This document shows positions 7,309-15,865 of a DNA stretch of 21,569 bases, in pieces; within the stretch, counting starts at the first letter, position 1; every line of letters begins with the position of its first letter. Under the pieces are notes generated by a model. The model had not been told where the DNA came from, ran no database searches, and saw only the letters and a program-made list of their open reading frames with translations. Origin of the DNA: Clostridiales bacterium. GTDB lineage: Bacteria > Bacillota > Clostridia > Oscillospirales > CAG-382. The stretch is taken from NCBI GenBank assembly GCA_003452915.1, contig DMMZ01000026.1, positions 1 through 21,569 on the forward strand. Reading direction: 5' to 3'. A program made the translations under genes and the position numbers.

Positions 7309-10300
7309 TTGTTATCACTCCCAAAATGTCTATAAGCAAGTTCAAGTAAATCCTGAGCAATTTCTTGCCGCCTCTTAAACACTTCAGGAACACACCGCTT
7401 AATTTCGGGTGCAATTAACCTATTTACAAGGAAGGTCCTAAGTTCGTCTTGCATCGAAGTATTACTCCAAAAATTAACTGTTTGTGTATCACTTTTCAAT
7501 CGTTCAAGCACATTGTTGGTCAAATCTTTTAAGGAATTAAAGTTTTCCTCTTCTAAATCAGTATAATCTACATTTCCATAGAGTTTCTGCTTTAGACGCG
7601 CAAAAAACGGCATTTCATGTTCAGGCTCGTACCCATAGGTCTTTTCACGCTTACGGCCTTCAATAATGTCTTCTCGGAAGTTTTCTAACGCCTCTCTTAG
7701 TTCTTGCCAATTGTTCTTAAACTCTTCTAAAATCGCTTCCAACTTCTCGCTTAATCGAGTGTAAAGCTCAGGGTCCTTTGGCGTATTTACATTGATAAAC
7801 TCTCTTACAGCGTACTTGATTTCATCGCAAACTGCACGATTGCTTTTTGTTTTCTTTTTCGTGTCTTTTAAAAAGTCGTTTAAAAGCAACGAAACGGGTG
7901 CGATTTCAATAGTAACCCCATTAACATCAAGGTATTCTTCAATAATTGATCGTACCTTTTTACTGGCATCTTTCATTGACAATCTTGGGTCACGAGTCAG
8001 TTTTGCTACTGATTCACGGATGAACGCTAAACGCTTAAAAACATCGGTGTACTCTAAAGCTGCAGGATTCGGTAACACTCGGTCAAACAATCTTGAAAGC
8101 ACCCCAAATAAAGCGTTAAACTCATCTCTCAAATCGTCATCTGCACCTAATTCTTCGATAATAGTTGCTGCATCATCAACTGAATTAACACCAACCTTAT
8201 CATAAATAAATTGTAAAATGTTATTGTAAGCGCTGTTTAAAGCATCTATATCCTGTGATGGATTCTTCATAGCTGCAACAGTTTCATCAATATCAGCTTC
8301 TGCATAATCAGCCAAAGCTTCACGTAGATGGTTTGTAACACCAACATAATCCACAACATATCCACACTTTTTATCTGAACCACAAGTACGGTTTACTCTG
8401 GCAATTGCTTGAAGAAGGGTATGATTCTTAAGTACCTTATCAAGGTACATTACTTGTTCGATAGGGGCATCAAATCCTGTTAAAAGCATAGCTGTGACAA
8501 TTAAAATGCCATAATTTCCATCTCCGCCTTCTTTTCCTTTTTCGCCAAATGCCGCTTTGAAACCATCGATAATGAGTGCATTTTGTGCTTGATCACCGTA
8601 CTGCTTTAAATGTGGGTCGGCATTTTGCTCCATTGAAATAATGCAAGCGGTTTTTAATAGTTTCAATTTTTCAATATTTACATTTAAAGGGTTGCTCTTT
8701 TCAAGTTTTGCAATCTTAATAGGCAGCAATTCATCTATTGCAACTTTATATCTATGAGCCGCTTCTTTGCTAACACCAACAACCTGTGCTTTATAACCAT
8801 TGCCGATAATTGTATTTATGTAATGATTAAGCATGTCGGATGCTTTGGCATGAATAATTTCTTTTGCTTCAAGATACCCTTTAGCAGTATATTTGCCCAT
8901 GATTTCCTGTTGCTCTTCCGTTTCCATAAAACCAAACACATCGACAAATTGACGATTCATCGCATCGTGGTCAGTTATCTCACTATCAGCGGCGCGGCCT
9001 TCATATTTTATCTCAACAACAACTTCATCATCGACAGCTTGACGCATGGTGTATGCGTCTATATAACCACCAAAGGTCTCTGTTGTTTTCGTAATAGGAG
9101 TGCCGGTAAATGCAACCTTAACCGAATTAGGCATACTACGCCACATATTTGCAGCAAGTTCAGAATACTCACTTCTGTGAGCCTCATCAATCATAACAAG
9201 AATTTTTTCAGAATTATTCAGCACCGGAAATTTGCCGACCTTCTCGTCACGCTCACCGAATTTATGCACCATAGCAACCGTAACATCACTTGCAGTATTA
9301 CGAATAAGACCTTTGAGTCCTTCAATACTGCCAGCTTCGTTGACAGTAAATTTTATTGCTTTTGTTGTTTTAAAAAGCTGTGTTTGCAGGTCTTTGCGGT
9401 CAATAAGCAGAACGATTTTATAGCTGTTCAAATCGTCTGAATTAAACATCTTTCGAACGACAAACATCATCGTCAGAGATTTACCGCTGCCTTGTGTATG
9501 CCACAGCGTACCACCGGCTTTATCTTTTCTGAGACGATCGACAATCTTCCTTGCTCCGCGATATTGCATATAGCGTGGTACAATTTTCTTTGTGCGTCCT
9601 TCATCATCTTCAATGTATACAGTGTAGCTTTGAATGATATCCAAAAGATGAGCAGGTGAAAGCATACCGGCAACCAAAACCTCTTGGCTTGACGGTGCGC
9701 CACTTTTTCTAATATCGGATAGTTTATAGGGATACGGGTCTTTCCATTCAATAAAATGGCATGGTTCACCGGTGATGCTTGTATATCGAGCAGCGTGAAA
9801 GCTGGTACTGATTAAAATCTGATTATAATAAAACAGTTCCGGCACACCTTCGCTGCTGTCGTCTTCTCTTTTGTTTTGATAACGGCATAATTGCTCTATA
9901 CCTTCTGCAATAGGCTCTGCAATATCCGGTGCTTTGCACTCAATAACAACAAGGGGTAACCCATTTACAAAAAGCACAACATCAGGAATGATATGTTCTT
10001 CTTTACCGGGGATACGAACCTTGTACTGGCTGATAGCAAGATAGTCGTTTTGTGATGTTTCTTTATTGAAATTATCTACATCCGACCAATCAATCACTCT
10101 TACAGGACAGTTTGGTTCTCCGGTTTCCTCGTTGTCGGCAGATAAACCAACGGTTATTCTCTCGAAAACCTCCATGTTGTTTTCGAGCAGCTTATCCATT
10201 TGAAAGGGGTAATTTTGCATTTGTACGCTAAGGTCCTCAACCTGAATATCAGTTAGCCATGGATTGAGTCTTGCAAGTGCCTCTTTAAGTTTTACAATAA

Positions 10301-10448
10301 TTACAACCTCGGCAAGAGATTTGCGATAGCTTTTTGCAGGGTTGTGTTTATCACTGTCATCAAGTTGCAAAACGGACCAGCCCAGTGCCTCGAGCTGACA
10401 GAGCAAAGGCCCTTCAACATATTTTAGTTCTGATGGTCTTCCTGACAT
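7305..10448 (-). CDS. hsdR: Type I restriction enzyme endonuclease/translocase subunit HsdR
   Basis: The 1047-residue product has the full HsdR layout. The N-terminal PD-(D/E)XK nuclease shows D156, the VVIECK strand with E170 and K172, and the Gln-containing helix EQLCRYQ near 185-191. The SF2 translocase motor follows, with Walker A HTQGSGKSL (317-325), DEAH box (421-424), AFTGTP near 458, VTAMLLTGFDAP (motif V) and QAIARVNR (motif VI). A helical C-terminal region would contact the methyltransferase core. HsdR cuts unmethylated DNA after ATP-driven translocation, but only when bound to the M2S complex. AAGGAGG stands 7 nt before the start, 12 nt after the hsdS stop. The gene looks intact, in contrast to the broken hsdM at the head of the operon. 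Confidence 0.97.
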   Translation of the reverse strand: MSGRPSELKYVEGPLLCQLEALGWSVLQLDDSDKHNPAKSYRKSLAEVVIIVKLKEALARLNPWLTDIQVEDLSVQMQNYPFQMDKLLENNMEVFERITVGLSADNEETGEPNCPVRVIDWSDVDNFNKETSQNDYLAISQYKVRIPGKEEHIIPDVVLFVNGLPLVVIECKAPDIAEPIAEGIEQLCRYQNKREDDSSEGVPELFYYNQILISTSFHAARYTSITGEPCHFIEWKDPYPYKLSDIRKSGAPSSQEVLVAGMLSPAHLLDIIQSYTVYIEDDEGRTKKIVPRYMQYRGARKIVDRLRKDKAGGTLWHTQGSGKSLTMMFVVRKMFNSDDLNSYKIVLLIDRKDLQTQLFKTTKAIKFTVNEAGSIEGLKGLIRNTASDVTVAMVHKFGERDEKVGKFPVLNNSEKILVMIDEAHRSEYSELAANMWRSMPNSVKVAFTGTPITKTTETFGGYIDAYTMRQAVDDEVVVEIKYEGRAADSEITDHDAMNRQFVDVFGFMETEEQQEIMGKYTAKGYLEAKEIIHAKASDMLNHYINTIIGNGYKAQVVGVSKEAAHRYKVAIDELLPIKIAKLEKSNPLNVNIEKLKLLKTACIISMEQNADPHLKQYGDQAQNALIIDGFKAAFGEKGKEGGDGNYGILIVTAMLLTGFDAPIEQVMYLDKVLKNHTLLQAIARVNRTCGSDKKCGYVVDYVGVTNHLREALADYAEADIDETVAAMKNPSQDIDALNSAYNNILQFIYDKVGVNSVDDAATIIEELGADDDLRDEFNALFGVLSRLFDRVLPNPAALEYTDVFKRLAFIRESVAKLTRDPRLSMKDASKKVRSIIEEYLDVNGVTIEIAPVSLLLNDFLKDTKKKTKSNRAVCDEIKYAVREFINVNTPKDPELYTRLSEKLEAILEEFKNNWQELREALENFREDIIEGRKREKTYGYEPEHEMPFFARLKQKLYGNVDYTDLEEENFNSLKDLTNNVLERLKSDTQTVNFWSNTSMQDELRTFLVNRLIAPEIKRCVPEVFKRRQEIAQDLLELAYRHFGSDNK

Positions 10449-10460
10449 TTAAACCCCTCC

Positions 10461-11570
10461 TTATAATAAAGCGTCAACGCTTACACCGTCTGGTTTTAGT
10501 AGGTCTTGCATTAAACCTTGTTTAATGTCTTGTAATTTTGAAAGATAATTAGTTTCTGTAGTTATCTTAATATCTACTGCTTCAAGTTGATTAATAATGT
10601 CTTGTTGCTCATCTGATGAAGGTACGTAAATTGGCATTTTACGCAAAACATCAAGTGAAACGTATTTTTGAGTAGAGCCTCTCAAACTAAGCGATAAATA
10701 TTTTTTGCATAAATTACTCTGTAAGTAATATTTTAACCATTGACTTTTTTGTGCGTTTCCGCCCATTTTAAATAAACCTACATTTTTTACGGCGTAATCG
10801 GGATTATCATTTGTTTCTTGATAAATACTTCCGATAGTTCCAATCATACTAAATAGAATATCCCATTTATCTACTTTGCTACGACGTATAATTTGTTCGT
10901 AATCTTCAAAAGAGATTTTATATGCACATGAAAAGTCTAAATTTTGGTTTCCTAAATGTTTAGATGTAATTAAATATTTACCACTACTCCCTGTTGGTTT
11001 TGGAGAATCGTGTGTACCATCTCTTACTGAATCACAAAAATCAACAAGCTTTTGTGTTGTCACTCTGTTGTCGAAAAAATCCTGCATCATGCCAATCTTG
11101 ATGTTACTGTACTTATCAATTAAGGCTTTGGTTTTTACAATGGCATCGTCAACTGTTGTAAGTATTTCTGCAATCTTTGCTTGTTGTTTTTCTGAAAACA
11201 AAGGAACTACAATATGTTCAAACGAATTATGGCGCAAAGATTTTACAGTAGTTCCAACTGAATATTTTACTAATTGGTATGTATTATTTTGAATAATATA
11301 ATATAAAAAAATTGCGTTATACCCTGAGTAAGGAATGACTGCATATGCACGTTGATGAAGGTCGAACTTCCCATTGTAATATTTTGGTATAAATTCAGAG
11401 CCTTCACCTGGAACAATTATAGCTTCACAATCAAATAAATACCGCGTACTTAATTTAGCCACATCAGAACGGTCAAACAAAGGATACTTACCAGTTTCAT
11501 TAGCATCTTGAACGTTGCTACTACCAGTAAGAATATTTGCAATATCAGTTAATTTCGCCAATTCACCCAT
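10461..11570 (-). CDS. hsdS: Type I restriction specificity subunit HsdS
   Basis: The 369-residue product has the two-half layout of HsdS. Target recognition domain 1 (about 1-125) is followed by a conserved helical spacer (KIAEILTTVDDAIVKTKALI, about 131-150). Domain 2 begins near VRDGTHDSP (181-189) and includes DILFSMIGTIGSIY, and a second helical spacer ends in KLQDIKQGLMQDLL. The matching ends of the spacers (IGMMQDFF and QGLMQDLL) are the usual near-repeat that lets one HsdS bind two HsdM copies. It selects the bipartite DNA target for both methylation and cutting. The start overlaps the hsdM stop by 8 nt, so the two are probably translationally coupled. Length is near the family norm and both target domains look complete. 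The target site cannot be read from sequence alone. Confidence 0.93.
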   Translation of the reverse strand: MGELAKLTDIANILTGSSNVQDANETGKYPLFDRSDVAKLSTRYLFDCEAIIVPGEGSEFIPKYYNGKFDLHQRAYAVIPYSGYNAIFLYYIIQNNTYQLVKYSVGTTVKSLRHNSFEHIVVPLFSEKQQAKIAEILTTVDDAIVKTKALIDKYSNIKIGMMQDFFDNRVTTQKLVDFCDSVRDGTHDSPKPTGSSGKYLITSKHLGNQNLDFSCAYKISFEDYEQIIRRSKVDKWDILFSMIGTIGSIYQETNDNPDYAVKNVGLFKMGGNAQKSQWLKYYLQSNLCKKYLSLSLRGSTQKYVSLDVLRKMPIYVPSSDEQQDIINQLEAVDIKITTETNYLSKLQDIKQGLMQDLLKPDGVSVDALL

Positions 11571-12975
11571 TAATATATCCCAGCCTTTCTAAAAAGCCAT
11601 TCAGTTTATCTTCGGCTTTTTTACGCTCATTAAGCATTTGGTTGGCAGAAACGAAATATTTATCCCACAACTTACAAACAGCTTTTACGGTTTTTGCAAC
11701 TTCGGTAGTGAGGTATTTTTCGAGTTCGACAACAAAACCCTCATGCAACAGTTGCATAACGAGTGTTTCACATTGTTCGGCTGTTAGCTTTTCACGAATT
11801 GCATTGATCTTCTCCTGCAACTCGGCAGTTTTCTTTTTAAGTTCACGATTTAAGCGATTTTTCTCTTTTTTAAGTTTATCAATTTCTTTTAGCTGTGCTT
11901 TTGCTTCGGCAGTACTGAGTTTTTTCAGGTAGTCCTCAACCTCTTTTACAGTAGGTTCTTTCGCCTCTGCTTCTTCGCCTTCTTCGGTTTCTTCCTCTTC
12001 CTGATCAATACCCATATCCACAGAAGAAACATAGGCTTGCAAATCAGCCAGTGCGGATTCTGCTTCATCCTCAAGAGATTTCAAAGCGGAAAGTTCATCG
12101 GTAAAGTGTTCTAACGCTATCTTTTCATCACTTACAAGGGCAGATACAAACCCTTCTGCACCAATGGTTTTAAACACGTTTTTAATTTTAATAACTTCTT
12201 TTACAGACACCTTGGTTTCTTTACCATTGGCGGCTTGCTCGATTTCGGTGTACTCACGCACAGTGTAGCTGTGATCCCACCAGTTGGCAAAAACACCGAT
12301 GCATTGAAAGTGGTCAAGAATACCCACTGGCTCTAATGATTCAGCTAAAAATTCAGTGTATTTTCTTGTGAATTCAGAGATGCCTCCTTCATCACCAACG
12401 TCGGCAACGGCGGCGCCTGCATTTTCCCAAAAGAACTCAAATGCACTACGCATATTATTGTTTGCGGTTGCAACACCGGAATGTTCCGATATATAAGCTT
12501 TTATCTTTGCTTTATCATTGCATTCATTTTTAAACAGCGAATAGCCGTCGCCTCTATTATCGAACAAATCGTTCTCGGCGATGGCATATTTTGTTATTAG
12601 CCCGTTAAGGGCGGTAATTTCTTTATTGGGTACACCACCGTAAATGTGTGCCTTCACATCGTGTGGCTCTTGTGGAGGTGTGTTGTCTACATAACGTCTG
12701 ATATTCAAATTGCCGTCATGACCTTTTTCATCGATAATATCATCTATCGGTATGATTTTAGAATAGTTATCGATTTCTTGTATATTATCGAAAACCCATA
12801 CGATTTTTTCAATATCCTCAGGGCGGAGGAAGTTTTGGTTTTTTCCCTCACCATACTCTGCATCAGCATTGATAATAAGAACCTTGTTTTTTAGCTTGTC
12901 CGGCTTATTTTTGTTAATAACTAAAAGACAGGTAGGAATTGTTGTACCGTAAAACAAGTCAGGGGGTACTTGTTC
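11563..12975 (-). pseudogene. hsdM: Type I restriction methyltransferase subunit HsdM, missing its N-terminal half
   Basis: The frame is open up to an ATG at 13038, but HsdM-like sequence only begins near 12975 with QVPPDLFYGTTIPTCLLV, a segment that in HsdM lies just after the catalytic NPPF motif. The first 21 codons of the open frame are antisense to a recombinase remnant and are not HsdM. Missing are the helical N-terminal domain, the SAM-binding motif and the NPPF/Y catalytic motif, perhaps 250-300 residues. The remaining 470 residues include the end of the methylase fold, an acidic stretch (DQEEEETEEGEEAEAKE) and a long coiled-coil tail (about 375-430 of the open frame), as in long clostridial HsdM proteins. 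No ribosome binding site fits the ATG at 13038. Without this half the system should neither methylate nor form the M2S core that HsdR needs. A misassembly is a possible alternative. Confidence 0.85.
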
Positions 12976-13474
12976 AAACAAAGAGATTCGACGCGAGTAC
13001 ATCGAAGACTTTGTAATTAACGAGCTTGCTAAAATCATATTTGATGATGAGCGTATTCCTAATCTCTACAAACAGTTTTCCGAATATAACAAGGAATCTA
13101 AATTAAAAGCGAATATCAAAGTTCAGAAAATAGCAAAGAATATTAAGGAAATACAAGGTAAAATAAGCAACCTTATATCGGCTATTGCTTCTACTGGTAG
13201 TACTTCACTCTTATCAGCTCTCAATGACCTTGAGATAGAAAAATCAAAGTTAGAAGAAATTCTGGCTCAAGAAGAAAGTTACTATGATTCAAAATACTCC
13301 ATAACAGAGGAGCAAATCCGCACAGCTTATATGAAAGCAAGAGAGCTTTTTCTCAGCGGTGAACTAGAGGAAAAAAGACAGCTTATAAATCTTTACCTAA
13401 ATAAAGTAGTAGTATATCGGGAGCATGTTGAGATTTTTCTCAATTTGCTCCCGATTTTTTTATTGTCAAAAAGA
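12971..13474 (+). pseudogene. Large serine recombinase, C-terminal remnant
   Basis: An open frame on the plus strand, with no start codon of its own at the beginning, reads CSNKEIRREYIEDFVINEL (from 12971), then a Lys/Glu-rich coiled-coil stretch, then RELFLSGELEEKRQLINLYL and NKVVVYREHVEIFL (ending about 13460). This matches the coiled-coil and C-terminal part of large serine recombinases, which move integrative elements and phages. The catalytic resolvase domain, the recombinase domain and most of the zinc ribbon are gone. Its broken 5' end abuts the broken 5' end of hsdM. Past about 13474 the open frame runs antisense through the tmRNA gene to 13693, so the native stop may also be lost. 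Its position next to the 3' end of ssrA suggests it was the integrase at one end of an island. Confidence 0.7.
13418..13462 (+). terminator. Intrinsic terminator overlapping the 3' end of the recombinase remnant
   Basis: CGGGAGCA (13418-13425) pairs perfectly with TGCTCCCG (13446-13453). The stem continues inside with TTGAG/CTCAA after one mismatch and has a six-base loop. A run of seven T follows (ATTTTTTTATT). The stem is made of codons that still read as recombinase (YREHVEIFLNLLP). Confidence 0.75.
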
Positions 13475-13476
13475 AA

Positions 13477-13510
13477 TCCCACACAAGATTCAAACGACCC
13501 TTGTGTGGGA
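13477..13510 (-). terminator. Intrinsic terminator of ssrA
   Basis: TCCCACACAAG (13477-13487) and CTTGTGTGGGA (13500-13510) form a perfect 11-bp stem with a 12-nt loop. On the minus strand it lies 5 nt past the CCA end of tmRNA and is followed by TTTCTTTTT, a good U tract. Confidence 0.85.
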
Positions 13511-13515
13511 AACCC

Positions 13516-13863
13516 TGGTGGAGGCGAGGGGAATCGAACCCCTGTCCGAAAACCTTTTGCCGGCACTTTCTACGAGCGTAGCTCTTTGTTTAGATTCCCT
13601 TGCATGACCGCCAAAGAGCAGGCTGACTTGTTTGGTAGCTTCATAAGTTCATGGCAGGCAGCAAAGCTTAAGCCCGCTCACGTTCACTACTAAGTGACGC
13701 CAAAACCTGGCTCGTAGTCCTTCCAGGCCCGACGGCTGCCTAGTTAGGCAGCAACTTTAACGTTTTTGTTAGCGTTTAAATTTAATTTACGTTTTTTAAA
13801 GAAGACACGTTCTTCTGCTCGCTTATATCGGTTCAAAATCCCCGTCGAAACCTTTACGCCCCC
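13516..13863 (-). ncRNA. ssrA: tmRNA (transfer-messenger RNA)
   Basis: The RNA is about 348 nt. It opens with GGGGGCGTAAAGGTTTCGAC, the conserved tmRNA 5' end, and closes with the T-arm GGTTCGATTCC and CGCCTCC-A-CCA. GGGGGCG pairs with CGCCTCC over seven bp with one G-U, giving the tRNA-like acceptor, and CCA is encoded. With SmpB it rescues stalled ribosomes and tags the peptide for proteolysis. The resume codon GCT (13773-13771) begins the frame GCT-AAC-AAA-AAC-GTT-AAA-GTT-GCT-GCC-TAA, so the tag is (A)ANKNVKVAA. The stop lies in the loop of the hairpin GCTGCC-TAACTA-GGCAGC, as is usual. The upstream 30 nt are AT-rich with TATAAA and TATAAT-like hexamers, but the promoter is not clear. smpB lies two genes upstream in the same direction. 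Confidence 0.97.
13744..13773 (-). other. tmRNA tag-peptide reading frame
   Basis: Nine codons encode ANKNVKVAA followed by TAA; the preceding alanine comes from the charged tmRNA. It ends in V-A-A instead of the L-A-A or A-L-A-A of many clostridial tags. Confidence 0.85.
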
Positions 13864-13890
13864 ATATTATATAATTTTTCTCTAATTTGC

Positions 13891-14460
13891 TTAATTTATA
13901 CTGCTTCGCCAAACCATAAATTTTTCTGTTGCATTATTTGTAAATTCCTCTACGAATTCAGGAGGATATACAACAGAAGGACCTATATTATTATCTTTAT
14001 GCCATATATAATTTCTATTTAAAAACTCTGCCACTTCCCCATCGCTAACTCCGGGTGTTGTTCCGTATGTATCTTTTGGGCAGGAAAGCATCTTTTGCCA
14101 TACATCCTCACTCCACCTTTCATTATGATAGATGAATGCGCTTGCCAAAGCTATCTCACGTCTGTACGAATAAAACCAATTCTCTTCCTTGTGAGTTTCG
14201 GCATATGTACAAAATGTTCTTTCATCCCATAACCAATCTAAATACAGATGCAGAAGTATACCTTCATCAAAAGATTTTTTTGAACTTTTGGCTAGATTTA
14301 TCAATTCATTTTCACGGTTTTGTATTGTACGAAAATGTGTAATATCTTTTTCTTCTCTGGTAGCAACAGCATCGGGCACAATTGCTCCTATGTAAAAAAG
14401 CGGATCTGTGTCAGCAAATAATTTGTATGCTGTCAACAGATGAATCATCACTGAAGGCAC
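13891..14460 (-). CDS. Zinc-dependent phospholipase C-like protein
   Basis: The 189-residue protein resembles the zinc-dependent phospholipase C / S1-P1 nuclease-like helical family found widely in Clostridia. Likely metal ligands stand in the usual order: H7 in VMIHLL, D30 in AIVPDAV, H42 in THFR, and H71 with D75 in HLYLDWLWD. There is no signal peptide, so it should be cytoplasmic, and its substrate is unknown; clostridial relatives are often annotated only as hydrolases. The start is GTG, chosen because AAGGAG lies 8 nt upstream and the N-terminus MPSVMIHLLTAYKL matches the family pattern. It sits between smpB and ssrA in the same direction, about 90 nt after smpB and 27 nt before the mature tmRNA end. 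Family call moderately firm, biochemical role not. Confidence 0.65.
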   Translation of the reverse strand: MPSVMIHLLTAYKLFADTDPLFYIGAIVPDAVATREEKDITHFRTIQNRENELINLAKSSKKSFDEGILLHLYLDWLWDERTFCTYAETHKEENWFYSYRREIALASAFIYHNERWSEDVWQKMLSCPKDTYGTTPGVSDGEVAEFLNRNYIWHKDNNIGPSVVYPPEFVEEFTNNATEKFMVWRSSIN

Positions 14461-14549
14461 AAATTTTACTCCTTATTATGTCAACTAAATTAATAATAAT
14501 ATTGTTTATTTTGCTTATTGCCAGGTGTTTATTTTTTAGGTTTCACCTT

Positions 14550-15014
14550 TTAATCTCTGCGGTCTGCCATATATCTTTCAGCATCGCGTGCCATTGTCTT
14601 TTTAGCTTCGGTTTCTCGCTTGTCGTATAACTTTTTACCCTTGCAAAGACCAAGCTCCATCTTAACCCATTTGCCTGAAAAATAAAGTGAAATCGGTATC
14701 AGCGAATAACCTTTTTGTCCGACAAGTCCGAAGAGCTTTAAAATCTCTCGCTTATGCATAAGTAAAATGCGTTCTCTCGTTGGTAAAGTATTGAAAATAT
14801 TACCCTTTTCATACGGGCTGATATGTATTCCGTATGCAATCAACCGACCGTCTTTAACTTGGCAATATGAATCCTTGAGGTTTACCTGTCCGTTCCGAAG
14901 CGATTTCACTTCTGTACCACTAAGCTCTATTCCGGTTTCAAATGTATCCTCTATAAAATATTCGTGATAAGCTTTTCGGTTCTGAGCAATAATCTTTTTC
15001 ATTTTTTCTGACAA
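14550..15014 (-). CDS. smpB: SsrA-binding protein SmpB
   Basis: This 154-residue protein is SmpB, which binds the tRNA-like part of tmRNA and carries it into stalled ribosomes. The signatures IAQNRKAYHEYFIEDTFE (9-26), GIELSGTEVKSLRNG (28-42) and AYGIHISPYEKGN (60-72) match the beta-barrel core. The C-terminal LGLCKGKKLYDKRETEAKK (121-139) begins the basic helical tail that reads the decoding centre. Length is normal. The start appears to be TTG at 15014, with AGGTGA 7 nt upstream; the in-frame ATG at codon 5 (15002) is the alternative and would remove only four residues. ssrA lies one gene downstream on the same strand, so both parts of the trans-translation machinery are together. Confidence 0.96.
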   Translation of the reverse strand: MSEKMKKIIAQNRKAYHEYFIEDTFETGIELSGTEVKSLRNGQVNLKDSYCQVKDGRLIAYGIHISPYEKGNIFNTLPTRERILLMHKREILKLFGLVGQKGYSLIPISLYFSGKWVKMELGLCKGKKLYDKRETEAKKTMARDAERYMADRRD

Positions 15015-15100
15015 ATTATAATCACCTGCTTTGCACTAAATATTATATATTAATGCTGATTCTTTTTCAATAGAAATTAATGGTTTAATTTATTTATTTT

Positions 15101-15832
15101 CTATAATTTATTTTGAGTAAAAAACAACTCAGCTTCAAAACATGGTCTGTCTGCCGTATCGTTGTATACATTTAGGCAATATGAGTTTTCACCCTTTATA
15201 ACCGATATATTCAATTCATCATTCAACCTTGCTTCATTTACAAAATTAATTAGCGTTTTATTTATTGAATACTTATTAAGGTCAATTGGTGAATAATCGA
15301 GTGCAATATCTGAATACACACAGTTGTTAAGGTGATTATTCTCGTCAAGATCGGAAAAAACTACCTTTCTTTTCCCTGCATTATATTCGCTACCGTTTTC
15401 GTTAAAAATTTTTCTTGGTATTTCAATACTGTCAATTTGTTTATTATATGATTTTATTGGATATATGAAATTTTTCGGACGAATTACATTACGTTTATCA
15501 TAGTTAATCAACACCCAATAAGTAGAAGCTGCTGCTGTTTTTTCATCGTTTTTAAAAATCTCATATTCGCGGATGAAATGAACACCGAGTATTTGATTGT
15601 TGAAAGTTCTTATAGTTATTATATCCTCAGAACGTATTTCACCTGTAATTTCCAAACCAATTTTTGTAATCACAAAAACCATATTGTTCTCACGCATATT
15701 AGTATATGTAGCTCCATAACTGTTGCAATCTTCTCTTGCTAACTGCTGCATATATTTTTGTAATGCACTTACTTTAACCAAACCATTTGGGCTGACATCA
15801 TAGCTGTTGATTCGATATGCTTTTTCTAACAT
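15101..15832 (-). CDS. Acyl-ACP thioesterase (plant FatA/FatB-type)
   Basis: This 243-residue protein is a tandem hot-dog acyl-[acyl-carrier-protein] thioesterase, which releases free fatty acids from acyl-ACP and ends chain elongation. The N-terminal hot-dog has the AYRINSYDVSPNGLVKVSAL start (5-24) and the YWVLINYDKRNVIRP strand pair (105-119). The second has FSDLDENNHLNNCVYSD (159-175), matching the catalytic D-x-N-x-H of the plant enzymes (D163, N165, H167), and E200 in the INFVNEARL strand. It is normal in length for bacterial members and has no signal peptide. The gene follows the Xer-type recombinase by 33 nt and precedes smpB by about 86 nt, all on the minus strand. A GGAAGGAAG sequence stands rather far (about 13 nt) upstream of the ATG. 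Confidence 0.88.
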   Translation of the reverse strand: MLEKAYRINSYDVSPNGLVKVSALQKYMQQLAREDCNSYGATYTNMRENNMVFVITKIGLEITGEIRSEDIITIRTFNNQILGVHFIREYEIFKNDEKTAAASTYWVLINYDKRNVIRPKNFIYPIKSYNKQIDSIEIPRKIFNENGSEYNAGKRKVVFSDLDENNHLNNCVYSDIALDYSPIDLNKYSINKTLINFVNEARLNDELNISVIKGENSYCLNVYNDTADRPCFEAELFFTQNKL

Positions 15833-15865
15833 TCTTGTCTTTTGACTTCCTTCCAGTGTTGATAA

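Noticed and set aside
8754..9440. 228-residue plus-strand ORF
   Set aside because: It is wholly antisense to hsdR, has no family resemblance, and hsdR shows all motifs in order.
11537..11932. Ser/Phe-rich 131-residue plus-strand ORF
   Set aside because: It is antisense to the Lys/Glu-rich coiled coil of hsdM, which gives Ser/Phe-rich shadows.
12976..13038. First 21 codons of the open hsdM frame as a real N-terminus
   Set aside because: This part is antisense to recombinase codons and has no ribosome binding site. It does not match any HsdM N-terminus.
13331..13693. 120-residue plus-strand ORF ending in GGGEGNRTPVRKP and more
   Set aside because: Its first part is the recombinase remnant; the rest is antisense to tmRNA. 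The GEGNRTPV and ARGIEPLSE strings are well-known false translations of tmRNA/tRNA T-arms.
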